From contig CAINNJ010000039.1 of the NCBI GenBank assembly GCA_903851195.1, positions 62,001 through 126,000 on the forward strand: a DNA stretch of 64,000 bases, written 5' to 3'. This document shows positions 26,354-35,598 of the stretch, piece by piece. How positions within the stretch are numbered: position 1 is the first letter of the stretch; each line of letters starts with the position of its first letter. The notes under the pieces are model-generated. The model made no database searches, was not told where the DNA came from, and saw only the letters and a list, made by a program, of their open reading frames with translations. A program made the translations under genes and the position numbers. This DNA comes from an uncultured Acidobacteriia bacterium. Lineage in GTDB: Bacteria > Acidobacteriota > Terriglobia > Bryobacterales > Bryobacteraceae.

Positions 26354-29300
26354 CTAAAATACGAACCGGCCGCCCAGCTGAACGCTCCGCGACCGGTTCG
26401 ACTGCGCCGTGATCAGACCGAATGCGGAGTTGGTCGGAGCCACGTTCGGAAAGGCGAAAGTCGGATGGTTCATCACATTGAAGCATTCGAATCGCAGCTG
26501 AAAGTAGGTCTTCTCCCGAATTTCGATACGCTTCAGGATCGAGGCGTTCAACTCATTGGTGCCGTCCCCGCGAATGCTGGAAAACGTCGTCGAGAACGTC
26601 CGCACGTGATAGGCGAACTGGTCCGCCGTCTTCGTGTCGAAAGCCGCGGTGTTGAAGGCCGGGCTGTTCGTCTGGCGCGGGTTGTAGTTGATGCTGCCGC
26701 CGAAGTAAACCAGATCGCCGATGGTGGTGGAACTGGTGCCGATCCAGGTGAGCGGCTGCCCTGTCTGCTTCGTATAAATTCCGTTGACGTGCCAGCCGCC
26801 CAGCGCGAGACGGCTCCACCGCGAGCCGTGTTCGAAAGGCAGTTCGTAACTGACCGCGATCACGCCGCGGTGTGTGTGATCGAACGGCGAAATCCGCTTC
26901 TCCGGCTGTGGATCGGTATCGTTCAGCCAGCTGTCCCGCTCCATCAGCTTCGAAAAGATGTAATTGCCCGTGATCGTCAGACCCTTCGAGAGCCGCCGCT
27001 GCAGGCGAACGTTCAGACTGTGAAAGTACGAACTGCCCACGTTCAGATTCTGTTCCAGCACGCCGCCGCTGCCCGTGAAGCCGCCGTTCGTATAGCCGAG
27101 CGGGAACTCCGGATAACGTGTCAGCAACTGCGCCACGCTCGTCGTCGCGCCGGCCGGTGTTCCCGCCGTGACCAGTCCCTGAAACGGGTTGGGCGTGGAC
27201 GCGTTCAGTGCGGCGATCAGAGTGTTGTCGCGCGTCGGCAGCGTGCTCAGATACTGCCGCGAAATCCCGTTGAGCTGCGTCAGATTGACCGGCAGGTGCA
27301 CCGAGTGGTTCCCGATGTAAGCGACTTCCAGCAGCGTGCTCGGCGAAAGAGAGTGCTGCACACTCAGGTTGTAGCGAAGGGAATAAGGGCTCTTCGCTTC
27401 CGGATTGAGGAACGACACGGTCTGCCCCAGGAACGTCTTCTGGCCTTGCGAACTGCCGGCCGGCTGCAGAATCGCCCCGCCCGGAAAAGGATCGCTCAGC
27501 GTCGCCGGTCCCGGGCTCAGATAGTTGTTGCTGGTCACAGTCATCGTAGTTTCCTGGCTGAAACCCTCCTGGTTAATCAGCGGATTCGACGAGTAGTTCC
27601 CGTTCTGCGACAGATACGCGATGGTCGTGGGCGCCACGAACATGCCGAAGCCCGCCCGAATCGCCGTCCTGCCGTGCATTCTCTCCGGCGTCCAGGCGAG
27701 GCCGATGCGGGGACTCACCAGATGGGAAGAATTCCCGTAAGCCGCGGAATTCCTCTGGTTGGGAAACGTCAGCCCGCCCGGCACCTGGAAACTCCCCGCC
27801 GGAATCTGCGGCACCGGATGCTGGTTATAGTTCGCAATCGCTGCCGTGGCGATCGGATTCGGCGCATCGAACGCGAAGCCGTTTTCCGTTCGCCCGTACT
27901 TTTCTTTGAACGGCCCATCGTGATCGAAACGGATTCCCAGATTGACGGTCAGGTTGCGGCGCAGCCGCCAGTCGTCCTGCAGGAAGCCCGACAGGTAATA
28001 CGAATACCAGGAGCCGTACGTGTTGATGTCGAAGAAGCCCTGGTCGGGTAGTCCGTAAAGGAACTGCGCCATGTCCTGACCCATGGCCACCGTGGAAGAC
28101 GCGCTGCTCGAAGCCCGCACCCAGCTGTTGCTGCCGAAATTGAACGAGCCCGCCGACGCCTGATAGGTGATGGTGCTGAGCCGGTACTGCCGCAGATCCG
28201 CTCCCGTTTTCAGCGTATGATTGCCTTTGATCTTCGTCCAGGACCCGAACAACTGCAGCGATTGCGACGGCCGCTTCGCCGCCGAATTCAGTCCGAGGCT
28301 CTGATAATTGGTGCTCGTGCTGAAGTACATATAAGGCAGCGCGAGGCGGTCGGAATTGGCTGCCATATAGGAGGGAAAGCCCAGGCTGGTCGGATCGAAG
28401 CCTGCGCTCGGATCGGTGGAGCTCTCGTAGAGAAACGTGTAATTCAGACGCAGATTCAGCACGCTGCTCGGGCTGATGGTATAAACCTCGTCGAGGCTCG
28501 AACCCCAGTTTTCGCGCGACGTGATGGTGCCGCTCGCGATGTTCTGGAAATAATCGTTTTTCGTCGCCGCCAGCGCATTGTGCCGGACGTCGAGCGCGAG
28601 CCGGTTCCGGTCGCTCAGATTGTAGTCCAGCCGGCCCAGCTCATTGTTGAAGGCATTCGTGGCCGGCGCCGTAGTGCCGTAATTGTCATAGCCGTCGGCG
28701 CGCGTCGTCGTGGATATCGCCGTTACGTTCGGGGCGGGATAAAACTGCAGATACTTGGCCGCAATCGGATTGATCCGGCTGGCGGGAATCCGGTTGCCCG
28801 GCAGCGGAGCGCGCGTGATCACATTGCCGGCGCCCAGCACGCCGCTGTAAGGGTCGTAAAGCTGCGTGCCGTCCGCCGCCAGAATCTGGCTGAAGTCGCC
28901 TGCCTTTTCCGCCGCCGTGGGAACGCTGATGAAGTTCGTGGTGGGCTGGCTGTTCTTATCGTTCTCCCACGCGAAGAACCAGAAAAGTTTGTTGCGCCCG
29001 TCGAACACTTTGGGCACGAAGACCGGACCGCCCATGGTGAGCCCGTATTGATTGAAGTGCGTCACCGGATTCCCCAGGCCGTTCCGGTTATTGAAGAAGC
29101 TGTTCGCGGTGAAAGGCGAGGGCTGGTTGAATTCGTAGAGCGACCCGTGCAGCGTATTCGTGCCGGTCTTGAGCACCTGATTGATGGTTCCGCCGCGCGT
29201 GTGCCCGAACGCCGCGTCCGTGTCGAGAACCTTCACGCGTACTTCCTGGACCGCATCCTGCGGCGCCGTGTAGGCGGACCGCATATCCCACGTGGCGTTC

Positions 29301-29911
29301 GGCGCGCCGTTCAGCAGCATCTCGCTCGATTGCGTGGGCGTCCCGCCAATGCTGAAATTGTTGCTCGAATCGTACGGCTGCACCACCGTCGACGTGCTGT
29401 TGAACGGGCTCACGATGACGCCGATCGCCAGCTGCGCCAGCATCAGCGGCGAGCGGCCGTTGATCGGAAAATCCTCCACTTCTTTCGTCGTGATCGCCTG
29501 CCCGAGCGACGCGTTGTCGCTGTTGACGAGCGGCGCTTCCGCCGTCACCTCGATGGATTGCGCCGTGTCCCCCAGGGCCAGGCGGACGTCGATATCGATG
29601 TGGTCGCCCGCTCCCACGTGGATCCCGCGGCGTACGGCGGACTGGAAACCGGCCGCTTCCACCGTCACGTCATAGTCGCCCGGCAGCAGGAACTGCGCCG
29701 TATACTGCCCGTTGCCGTCCGTCTCGCTGCGTGTCTTGCTGCCCGTCTGCGTTTCGGCTACGGCTACTTTCGCGGCCGCCACGGACGCCCCCGAGGCATC
29801 CGTCACCGTCCCGCGGATGGTGCCGCGAAACTCCTGAGCGGGAAGGGAAAAAGCGAAGAGACTCAGTACTGCAAGTCGGGGAAGTCGATTGTCTCGTGTG
29901 AAAGGGAACAT
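26354..29911 (-). CDS. Oar-like TonB-dependent outer-membrane receptor (second copy)
   Basis: A 1185-residue relative of the downstream receptor, with signal peptide (ending LPAQ), CarboxypepD_reg domain (GTIRGTVTDASGASVAAAKV), plug motif VEDFPINGRSPLMLAQLAIGV and a barrel ending in GGRFVF. The frame continues 154 codons upstream of 29911, but that stretch is antisense to the SDR gene and lacks a signal peptide, so the ATG at 29911 is chosen. It lies 73 bases upstream of the first receptor and may be co-transcribed with it. The two have clearly diverged, so the duplication is old. Confidence 0.85.
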   Translation of the reverse strand: MFPFTRDNRLPRLAVLSLFAFSLPAQEFRGTIRGTVTDASGASVAAAKVAVAETQTGSKTRSETDGNGQYTAQFLLPGDYDVTVEAAGFQSAVRRGIHVGAGDHIDIDVRLALGDTAQSIEVTAEAPLVNSDNASLGQAITTKEVEDFPINGRSPLMLAQLAIGVIVSPFNSTSTVVQPYDSSNNFSIGGTPTQSSEMLLNGAPNATWDMRSAYTAPQDAVQEVRVKVLDTDAAFGHTRGGTINQVLKTGTNTLHGSLYEFNQPSPFTANSFFNNRNGLGNPVTHFNQYGLTMGGPVFVPKVFDGRNKLFWFFAWENDKNSQPTTNFISVPTAAEKAGDFSQILAADGTQLYDPYSGVLGAGNVITRAPLPGNRIPASRINPIAAKYLQFYPAPNVTAISTTTRADGYDNYGTTAPATNAFNNELGRLDYNLSDRNRLALDVRHNALAATKNDYFQNIASGTITSRENWGSSLDEVYTISPSSVLNLRLNYTFLYESSTDPSAGFDPTSLGFPSYMAANSDRLALPYMYFSTSTNYQSLGLNSAAKRPSQSLQLFGSWTKIKGNHTLKTGADLRQYRLSTITYQASAGSFNFGSNSWVRASSSASSTVAMGQDMAQFLYGLPDQGFFDINTYGSWYSYYLSGFLQDDWRLRRNLTVNLGIRFDHDGPFKEKYGRTENGFAFDAPNPIATAAIANYNQHPVPQIPAGSFQVPGGLTFPNQRNSAAYGNSSHLVSPRIGLAWTPERMHGRTAIRAGFGMFVAPTTIAYLSQNGNYSSNPLINQEGFSQETTMTVTSNNYLSPGPATLSDPFPGGAILQPAGSSQGQKTFLGQTVSFLNPEAKSPYSLRYNLSVQHSLSPSTLLEVAYIGNHSVHLPVNLTQLNGISRQYLSTLPTRDNTLIAALNASTPNPFQGLVTAGTPAGATTSVAQLLTRYPEFPLGYTNGGFTGSGGVLEQNLNVGSSYFHSLNVRLQRRLSKGLTITGNYIFSKLMERDSWLNDTDPQPEKRISPFDHTHRGVIAVSYELPFEHGSRWSRLALGGWHVNGIYTKQTGQPLTWIGTSSTTIGDLVYFGGSINYNPRQTNSPAFNTAAFDTKTADQFAYHVRTFSTTFSSIRGDGTNELNASILKRIEIREKTYFQLRFECFNVMNHPTFAFPNVAPTNSAFGLITAQSNRSRSVQLGGRFVF

Positions 29912-30026
29912 TTCAGCCGGTGAAATCAGCGTACCAGTTCGTCGCCGGAATGCTATTTTGATTGCACGCGTGCCGCGGCGAACCCTGCCTGCGGAGACCT
30001 CGCGGACAAAAAGGAGCACCTGGATC

Positions 30027-30767
30027 TTGAATCCTGAAAAGCTGAGTCTGGAAAACAAAGTCGTTGTTGTCACGGGCGGCACCCGCGGCATCGGCCTCGC
30101 CATCGCCGTTCGCCTCGTCCGCGAGGGCGCGCGCGTCGCGATTTGCGGAACCCGGCAGCAGACTGTCGATGAGGCACTCGCCACGCTCCGGGCGGAGAGG
30201 CCCGGAGCCGACGTATTCGGTATGGTCGCGGATGTCTCGAAGCGGGATCGGGTACAGACCCTGATGACGGCCATTCTGGAACGCTTCGGGCGTGTCGACG
30301 TTCTGGTGAACAACGCCGGCACCGGCACGTTCCGGCCGGTCGGCGACCTGGAACCGGACGAATGGGAGCGCATGATCGGTCTGAATCTTACCGGCGCCTA
30401 CTATTGCTCCCACCAGCTTCTGCCGATATTCAAGCAGCAGCAGGATGGGTTCATCGTCAACATCAGCTCGCTGGCGGGGCGTAATCCTTTCGCGGGAGGG
30501 GCCGCTTACAACGCCTCCAAATTCGGCCTGAACGGCTTCTCGGAAGCGATGATGCTGGACCACCGCAATGACGGCGTCCGGGTTTCCTGCATCATGCCGG
30601 GCAGCGTGGCGACGGAGTTCGGCGGGGGCGACGCCAATAAAGGGTCGGACTGGAAAATCGCTCCGGAAGATGTGGCGGAGGTGGTGGCGATGTTGCTTCG
30701 CATGCCCTCGCGCACAACGGTCAGCCGCGTGGAGATCCGCCCCTCTCGGCCGCCCGTGAAGGGATAG
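30027..30767 (+). CDS. FabG-like short-chain dehydrogenase/reductase
   Basis: A 246-residue classical SDR: cofactor motif TGGTRGIG near residue 15, NNAG in LVNNAGTGTF, and the catalytic triad in NISSLAGRNPFAGGAAYNASKFG (Ser, then YxxxK). The TTG start at 30027 follows AAAAAGGAG by ten bases, which decides it; an in-frame ATG at 29889 would add a stretch unlike SDRs. 3-Oxoacyl-ACP reductase is one possibility, but the substrate cannot be told. Divergent from the receptor gene. Confidence 0.85.
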   Translation: MNPEKLSLENKVVVVTGGTRGIGLAIAVRLVREGARVAICGTRQQTVDEALATLRAERPGADVFGMVADVSKRDRVQTLMTAILERFGRVDVLVNNAGTGTFRPVGDLEPDEWERMIGLNLTGAYYCSHQLLPIFKQQQDGFIVNISSLAGRNPFAGGAAYNASKFGLNGFSEAMMLDHRNDGVRVSCIMPGSVATEFGGGDANKGSDWKIAPEDVAEVVAMLLRMPSRTTVSRVEIRPSRPPVKG

Positions 30768-30879
30768 AACGGTACCGGTATTCAGGCAAAGTAACATTGG
30801 CACGGCGCGTGCTCCTGATGGTTCCGAGACGAGTTGACGTACAGCTTTTGGAGACAGAGCTGTCAGGGGAAGAGGAAAA

Positions 30880-32061
30880 ATGGTCCGGCTGAATAAGAAA
30901 CTGAATCCGACACTGACGGGACAGGACGCAGACAAGCTCCACAACGATCTGCGCAGGCGAATCATCGGGCAGGAGGACGCGGTCACACAGATCGTGAATA
31001 TCTATCAGATGTACCTAGCTGGTATGACCAGCCCGGGACGCCCGATCGGCAACTTCCTGTTTCTCGGCCCGACCGGCACCGGTAAGACCCGCATGGTGGA
31101 AGCCACCGCGGAATCCCTGGTGGGCGATATGCGCGCCGTGATCAAGATCGATTGCGCCGAGTTCCAGCACAGCCATGAGATCGCAAAGCTCATCGGCTCG
31201 CCTCCCGGTTACCTGGGCCATCGTGAAACTCATCCCCTTCTCAGCCAGGAGGTTTTGAATCAGTTTCAAACCGAACGGATCAAAATCAGCTTCGTCCTTT
31301 TCGACGAGATTGAGAAGGCGAGTGATGCGTTGTGGAACCTTCTCCTGGGCATCCTGGACAAAGGTACGCTCACGCTCGGAGACAATCGCCGGGTCGATTT
31401 CTCAAAGGCCATGATCTTCATGACCAGCAATCTGGGCGCTTCGGAAATGAGCTCGATCATGCGCCCCAACCTCGGCTTTGCGGCCTCGGAAAAGGAACAA
31501 CAGTATTCCCAGGGCATCGTCGATGCGGGTCTCGACGCCAAAGTATCCCGCGCGGGCGTGGAGGCGGCGCGCCGAAAATTCACCCCGGAGTTCATGAACC
31601 GCATCGATAAGCTCGTGGTCTTCCGTTCTTTGGGGACGGAAGAACTGCAAAAAATCCTGAACCTTGAACTCGGGATGCTCCAGCAGCGCATCTTCAACGG
31701 GGCGAACACCAGCCCGTTCGTCTTCAATCTGACCAGCGACGCAAAGGCGTTTCTCCTGCAGGAAGGCACGGACCTGAAGTACGGTGCCCGTCACCTGAAG
31801 CGGGCTATCGAACGAAATCTGGTGCATCCGCTCTCCAACCTGATCGCCTCCGAGCAGATCCGTGGCGGCGACTTGCTGCGCGTGGATTTCGACAAGAAGG
31901 AAAGTTCTTTGACTTTTGTGAAACTGGCCGAGGACATGCCCGCCTACGAGATGATCGAAATGGTGGATCCTTCCTCCCACGTCAGAGCCGTACCCGCGGC
32001 GGTTCCTCTGGAGTTCGAATACTCCCGTGTCGCCAACGCGAGAAGCCAGCGCAGCCGCTGA
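30880..32061 (+). CDS. Stand-alone ClpB/ClpA D2-like AAA+ ATPase
   Basis: A 393-residue ATPase that corresponds to only the second ATPase ring (D2) of Clp/Hsp100 proteins. It has the IIGQEDAV opening, Walker A GPTGTGKTR, a GSPPGYLGH pore-loop block, Walker B FVLFDEIEKA, sensor 1 FMTSNLGA and sensor 2 YGARHLKRAIERNLVHPLS. It has no N-domain, no D1 ring and no ClpP-binding loop of ClpX. A tail of about 45 residues is unusual. As an unfoldase it may act with a protease or secretion partner; the nearby SecA paralogue is suggestive but not proof. Confidence 0.75.
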   Translation: MVRLNKKLNPTLTGQDADKLHNDLRRRIIGQEDAVTQIVNIYQMYLAGMTSPGRPIGNFLFLGPTGTGKTRMVEATAESLVGDMRAVIKIDCAEFQHSHEIAKLIGSPPGYLGHRETHPLLSQEVLNQFQTERIKISFVLFDEIEKASDALWNLLLGILDKGTLTLGDNRRVDFSKAMIFMTSNLGASEMSSIMRPNLGFAASEKEQQYSQGIVDAGLDAKVSRAGVEAARRKFTPEFMNRIDKLVVFRSLGTEELQKILNLELGMLQQRIFNGANTSPFVFNLTSDAKAFLLQEGTDLKYGARHLKRAIERNLVHPLSNLIASEQIRGGDLLRVDFDKKESSLTFVKLAEDMPAYEMIEMVDPSSHVRAVPAAVPLEFEYSRVANARSQRSR

Positions 32062-32077
32062 AGACGGGAAGGTCCCC

Positions 32078-32992
32078 TTAATGGGGAAGTGTCGTCTCCA
32101 CGGGAAACTCCTGATGCGCGCTCCAGTCCTGCCAGGAGCCGTCGTAGAGACGCGCATCATAACCGAGGTATCTCGCGGCAAAATAGACGACAGTCGCCTG
32201 CTGTCCGATATGGCAGTAACTAACCACCTGGTCGCCGCTTTTGATCCCCGCCGCCGTGAAAAGCGCCGTAATCGCCTCTTTGGACTTCAGTTTTCCCTGT
32301 TCGTCCACAAGGCTGTTGAAAGGCACGTTCGCGGCGCCCGGAATATGTCCTGCCCGTTGACCGTTGGGAATCTGTTCGCCGCTGTAAAACGCAGGCAGCC
32401 TCGCATCCACGATTCCGATCCCGGAATGGTGCACGCTGGACCGGACATAGCCCGCCTCCACCACAATATCGTGCTGCTCGCAAGGCTGCACATTGCCCCG
32501 ACGCACCGCGGGAACGGCAGTCGTCACCTCGCGCCCTTCGGCCTTCCACAGGTTAAAACCGCCGTTCAGCAGCGAAGTATTCCGGGCAAGACCCATGGCG
32601 TCGAGGGTCAAATACACCCTCGTCGTGGATTGAATCGAACTCTCCATCGTGTAGATCACGATCCTCGACTGGTCCGAAACACCTTTGCCGCGGAAGGTCT
32701 CGGCAAGATCGCCCATCGGAGGTAGTTCCAGGGTGAGAGGAACTCCCTTCGCGCTCACTTCCGCGAGCGTCAGCAGCACGGCTCCCGGAATATGCCCCTT
32801 CCCGTAGCTCTCCGCGGTTCCCACCCCAATCAGCACCAGATCCGGATCTTTCAGATGTTCGGCCAGCCAGTTGGTCGACACCAGCATCGTCGCCGGGTCG
32901 CCATGGCCGCCGCAACCGGCGGCCGCCTGCAACGCGCCGGAACTCAAAACCAGCGACATCAAACCGATTTGGAAGCAGTGAAAACGCATCAT
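32078..32992 (-). CDS. Exported rhodanese-like sulfurtransferase (two-domain)
   Basis: A 304-residue protein with a hydrophobic signal segment ending LQAAAGC, which could be a weak lipobox, followed by two rhodanese domains. The C-terminal domain keeps the active-site cysteine (C260) in SYCHIGQQA; the N-terminal domain (YTMESSIQST region) has no cysteine at that place and is probably structural, as in thiosulfate sulfurtransferases. It transfers sulfane sulfur to an acceptor. Its start lies 31 bases after the stop of the secA-like gene, so it is the likely next cistron of that unit. Confidence 0.83.
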   Translation of the reverse strand: MMRFHCFQIGLMSLVLSSGALQAAAGCGGHGDPATMLVSTNWLAEHLKDPDLVLIGVGTAESYGKGHIPGAVLLTLAEVSAKGVPLTLELPPMGDLAETFRGKGVSDQSRIVIYTMESSIQSTTRVYLTLDAMGLARNTSLLNGGFNLWKAEGREVTTAVPAVRRGNVQPCEQHDIVVEAGYVRSSVHHSGIGIVDARLPAFYSGEQIPNGQRAGHIPGAANVPFNSLVDEQGKLKSKEAITALFTAAGIKSGDQVVSYCHIGQQATVVYFAARYLGYDARLYDGSWQDWSAHQEFPVETTLPH

Positions 32993-33023
32993 CCCCGATG
33001 TTACTGCCTTTACCCGCTTCGTC

Positions 33024-35126
33024 TCACCCCAGCCACGTCTGCACCTTTCGAACAATCCCCTTGCGAATCCGGTCGCTCAGCTTGCCAAACGGGTTGTCCG
33101 TCGTCAGATAGGTCCAGGTCGCGCCGCGCTCACGGGGATCGAGTCCGGAACTCCGCGCCTCCTCAATCCTCTGCTCAATCGCAGCCGGCAGACCCGCCAT
33201 CATGTCGCGGAACATCCGATCGATGCGGGTAAGAAACTCGTACAAAGGATCGCGCCCGCCCCACGCCACCCACTGAATTCCCGAACGCAGTTCCGTTACC
33301 TCGGCCAGATGATCGGACCAGACTTCGTCGAGCGTTCGCAGTGTCACCAGCCGCTCGAATTCCGGCAGATCGCCATGCAGCACCGCCTCCCTGTCCCCGT
33401 GCAGCATCTGCCGTTGTCCCTCGAGCGACCCCTCGTATTTCTGCAGAAACAAACGGATTTCAAGATTCTTGCCTTCCACGATCCGCTGCACCGATTCCGG
33501 CGTATGATGCAACCGCCCCACGTCTTCCCCGTACCGCACCATGATGTCGTCTTCCAGCGACACGATAAACCGCGAACTGCCCGGGTCCCCCTGCCGTCCC
33601 GCGCGCCCCCGCAACTGCAGGTCGATCCGGCGAGCCTCATGCCGGTTCGTGCCGATGATGTGCAACCCGCCGATTTCCGCCACGCCCCTGCCGAGCCGGA
33701 TGTCGGTTCCCCGTCCCGCCATATTCGTGGAAATCGTGACCGCGTCCCGTTCTCCCGCGCGCGCGATCAGAATCGCCTCCCGCTCTTCGTGGCGCGCGTT
33801 CAGAACCTGATGGGGCAGATCGCGGAGCAACGCGCTGAGCCGTTCCGACTCTTCGACGCTTGCCGTGCCGATCAGCACGGGCCGTCCGGTCATATGCACC
33901 GACCGGATCTCCTCCAGAACCGCTCTTTCCTTCTCCCACCTCGTCCGATACACCACATCCGGGTGGTCGACCCGCACCACGGGCCGATTGGTGGGAATCA
34001 CCTCCACGTCCAGGTTGTAGATCTTCAGCAGTTCCGCCGCCTGCGTCGCCGCCGTTCCGGTCATCCCGCTCACGTGCGGGTAGAGAGCGATCAGATTCTG
34101 GAGTGTGATGGATCCCAGAATCCTGCCCTGCGTCTTCAGCGCAACTCCCTCTTTGGCCTCGATTGCCGTGTGTAACCCCGCGGGCCAGCGGCGCTCCTGT
34201 GCGATCCGGCCCTTGAACTCATCCACAGATTCGATCGCGCCCTCTCTGACCAGGTAATCGATGTCACGTCGCAGCAAGGCATGCGCGTGCAGCGCATCCT
34301 GCACGGCGCTGAGCAGGGGAAGATTTTGTTCCAGAAACAGGTTGCCACAGCGAAATTCCGCCTCGGCCACCCGAATCCCCTCGTCGGTCAGCGCGCAATT
34401 CCGAAAGTGCTCTCCGATCGTGAAGTGGATGCCGGGCTGAAACCGCCGCACCACGCGGTCCACCCGCACGGCCAAAACTTCGTCCTCCGCGTTCCCGCCC
34501 GCCATGACCAGCGGGATACGCGCCTCGTCGATCAGGATCGAATCCGCCTCGTCGATTACCGCCGCCGCGAATGGGCGGTGCACCTGATCTTCCGCCCGGA
34601 GCGCCAGCCTGTCGCGCAGGTAGTCGAATCCGATCTCGTTCGCGGTCGCGTAGGTGATGTCACAGGCATACCCTGCCTTCCGTTCCGAGAGCGACATTCC
34701 CTGCTGCACGCATCCCGTGGAGAAGCCGAGGCTCTCGTAAATTCCGCCCATCCATAGGGCGTCGCGCCGGGAAAGATAGTCGTTGACGGTCATGACATGG
34801 ACGCCCTGGCCGGCCTTGGCATGCCAGACGATCGCCGGAACGGCCGCCAGCGTCTTTCCTTCGCCGGTCTGCATCTCGGCAATGCGCCCGTTCGCGAGCG
34901 CCAGCGCGCCCTGCAGTTGCACGTCGAACATTTCCTGTTGCAGAACCCGGGCGGCGACAATCGCAGTCACCGCAATCACCTCGTTCAGGTTGGTGGTGGT
35001 GTGGCAGATTTCGCGCAGGCGGGCGTCGCTGCACGCGACCCACTCCTGGCGCAACTGATTGATAAGACGAACGGAGTTCTGCTCCGCGGAGAAATGCGGA
35101 AGCAGGGAACGAAAGAATTGACGCAT
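33024..35126 (-). CDS. secA2: Short SecA paralogue (SecA2-like translocase ATPase)
   Basis: A 700-residue DEAD-like motor ATPase of the SecA family. Walker A MQTGEGKTL, Walker B VIDEADSILIDEARIPL, the NMAGRGTDI and GLHIIGTNRHEARRIDLQLRGRAGRQGDPGSSRF motifs of the second helicase half, and the WSDHL helix of the scaffold are all present. It is 100 to 250 residues shorter than housekeeping SecA and lacks the C-terminal zinc motif (CxCxSGx8CH) that binds SecB, so it is an accessory copy. Housekeeping secA is expected elsewhere. Which substrates it handles is unknown; the upstream small secreted ORF is a candidate. Confidence 0.85.
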   Translation of the reverse strand: MRQFFRSLLPHFSAEQNSVRLINQLRQEWVACSDARLREICHTTTNLNEVIAVTAIVAARVLQQEMFDVQLQGALALANGRIAEMQTGEGKTLAAVPAIVWHAKAGQGVHVMTVNDYLSRRDALWMGGIYESLGFSTGCVQQGMSLSERKAGYACDITYATANEIGFDYLRDRLALRAEDQVHRPFAAAVIDEADSILIDEARIPLVMAGGNAEDEVLAVRVDRVVRRFQPGIHFTIGEHFRNCALTDEGIRVAEAEFRCGNLFLEQNLPLLSAVQDALHAHALLRRDIDYLVREGAIESVDEFKGRIAQERRWPAGLHTAIEAKEGVALKTQGRILGSITLQNLIALYPHVSGMTGTAATQAAELLKIYNLDVEVIPTNRPVVRVDHPDVVYRTRWEKERAVLEEIRSVHMTGRPVLIGTASVEESERLSALLRDLPHQVLNARHEEREAILIARAGERDAVTISTNMAGRGTDIRLGRGVAEIGGLHIIGTNRHEARRIDLQLRGRAGRQGDPGSSRFIVSLEDDIMVRYGEDVGRLHHTPESVQRIVEGKNLEIRLFLQKYEGSLEGQRQMLHGDREAVLHGDLPEFERLVTLRTLDEVWSDHLAEVTELRSGIQWVAWGGRDPLYEFLTRIDRMFRDMMAGLPAAIEQRIEEARSSGLDPRERGATWTYLTTDNPFGKLSDRIRKGIVRKVQTWLG

Positions 35127-35165
35127 CTCGGCTCCTGGCGATTCAGTTCACACTTCGGCTGTCGT

Positions 35166-35177
35166 TCGTTTAAACGA
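35166..35177. promoter_or_regulatory. Perfect 12-bp palindrome upstream of the secA2-like gene
   Basis: TCGTTTAAACGA is self-complementary and lies 40 to 51 bases upstream of the secA2-like start, just after the stop of the small secreted ORF. The spacing suits an operator or a promoter-proximal site, but no regulator can be named. Confidence 0.35.
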
Positions 35178-35190
35178 CGAGTGCGGGCCG

Positions 35191-35529
35191 CTATGTCGTG
35201 AGCGCCGGAGGAGGCAGTTGAAAACGGTACCGGGTAACAAAACAGGTCTCGCCATGGCGCGCTTCCGCCGACGGCTGTGCCGTTGTCTGAGTCGAAGCCG
35301 GTGGGGAGGTGAGGACGGGAAAGGGGTCGGACGCCGTAAGGCGCAAGGCACTTTCGGTGAAACACTGCTTCTTGCCTGTGCGAACGTTGCTGACAGAAGT
35401 GTCGAATGAAACCGGAATACGACGGGCGTGTTCGCTTTGCCGGGCTTCCCCGGTCGCGCCCAGCGACAACACCACCACAAAAAAGCAAATGAGCCGACGA
35501 GTCCGCACCCGGCTCTGAGTATCACACAT
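35191..35529 (-). CDS. Putative small secreted protein upstream of secA2
   Basis: A 112-residue frame with an N-terminal basic region (RTRR) and a hydrophobic run (LICFFVVVLSLGATGEA) that reads as a signal peptide, followed by a short low-complexity, Thr/Pro-rich mature part with three further cysteines. No family is recognised. It is on the same strand as and 64 bases upstream of the secA2-like gene, and divergent from the methyltransferase if that gene starts at 35599. High GC makes chance frames common, so this is only a candidate gene. Confidence 0.4.
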   Translation of the reverse strand: MCDTQSRVRTRRLICFFVVVLSLGATGEARQSEHARRIPVSFDTSVSNVRTGKKQCFTESALRLTASDPFPVLTSPPASTQTTAQPSAEARHGETCFVTRYRFQLPPPALTT

Positions 35530-35598
35530 CCTGCGGCGCTCAGATACGACCCCGCGAGAAGCCCTCGCGAAAAGATCGGCTTATCCGATAATCGTCGG

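Noticed and set aside
26207-28051. 614-codon plus-strand frame opposite the Oar-like receptors
   Set aside because: Arg/Ala-rich mirror frame that spans the intergenic gap between two real receptor genes; no motif.
29912-30373. 154-codon N-terminal extension of the second Oar-like receptor
   Set aside because: Antisense to the SDR gene; a proper signal peptide begins at the ATG at 29911.
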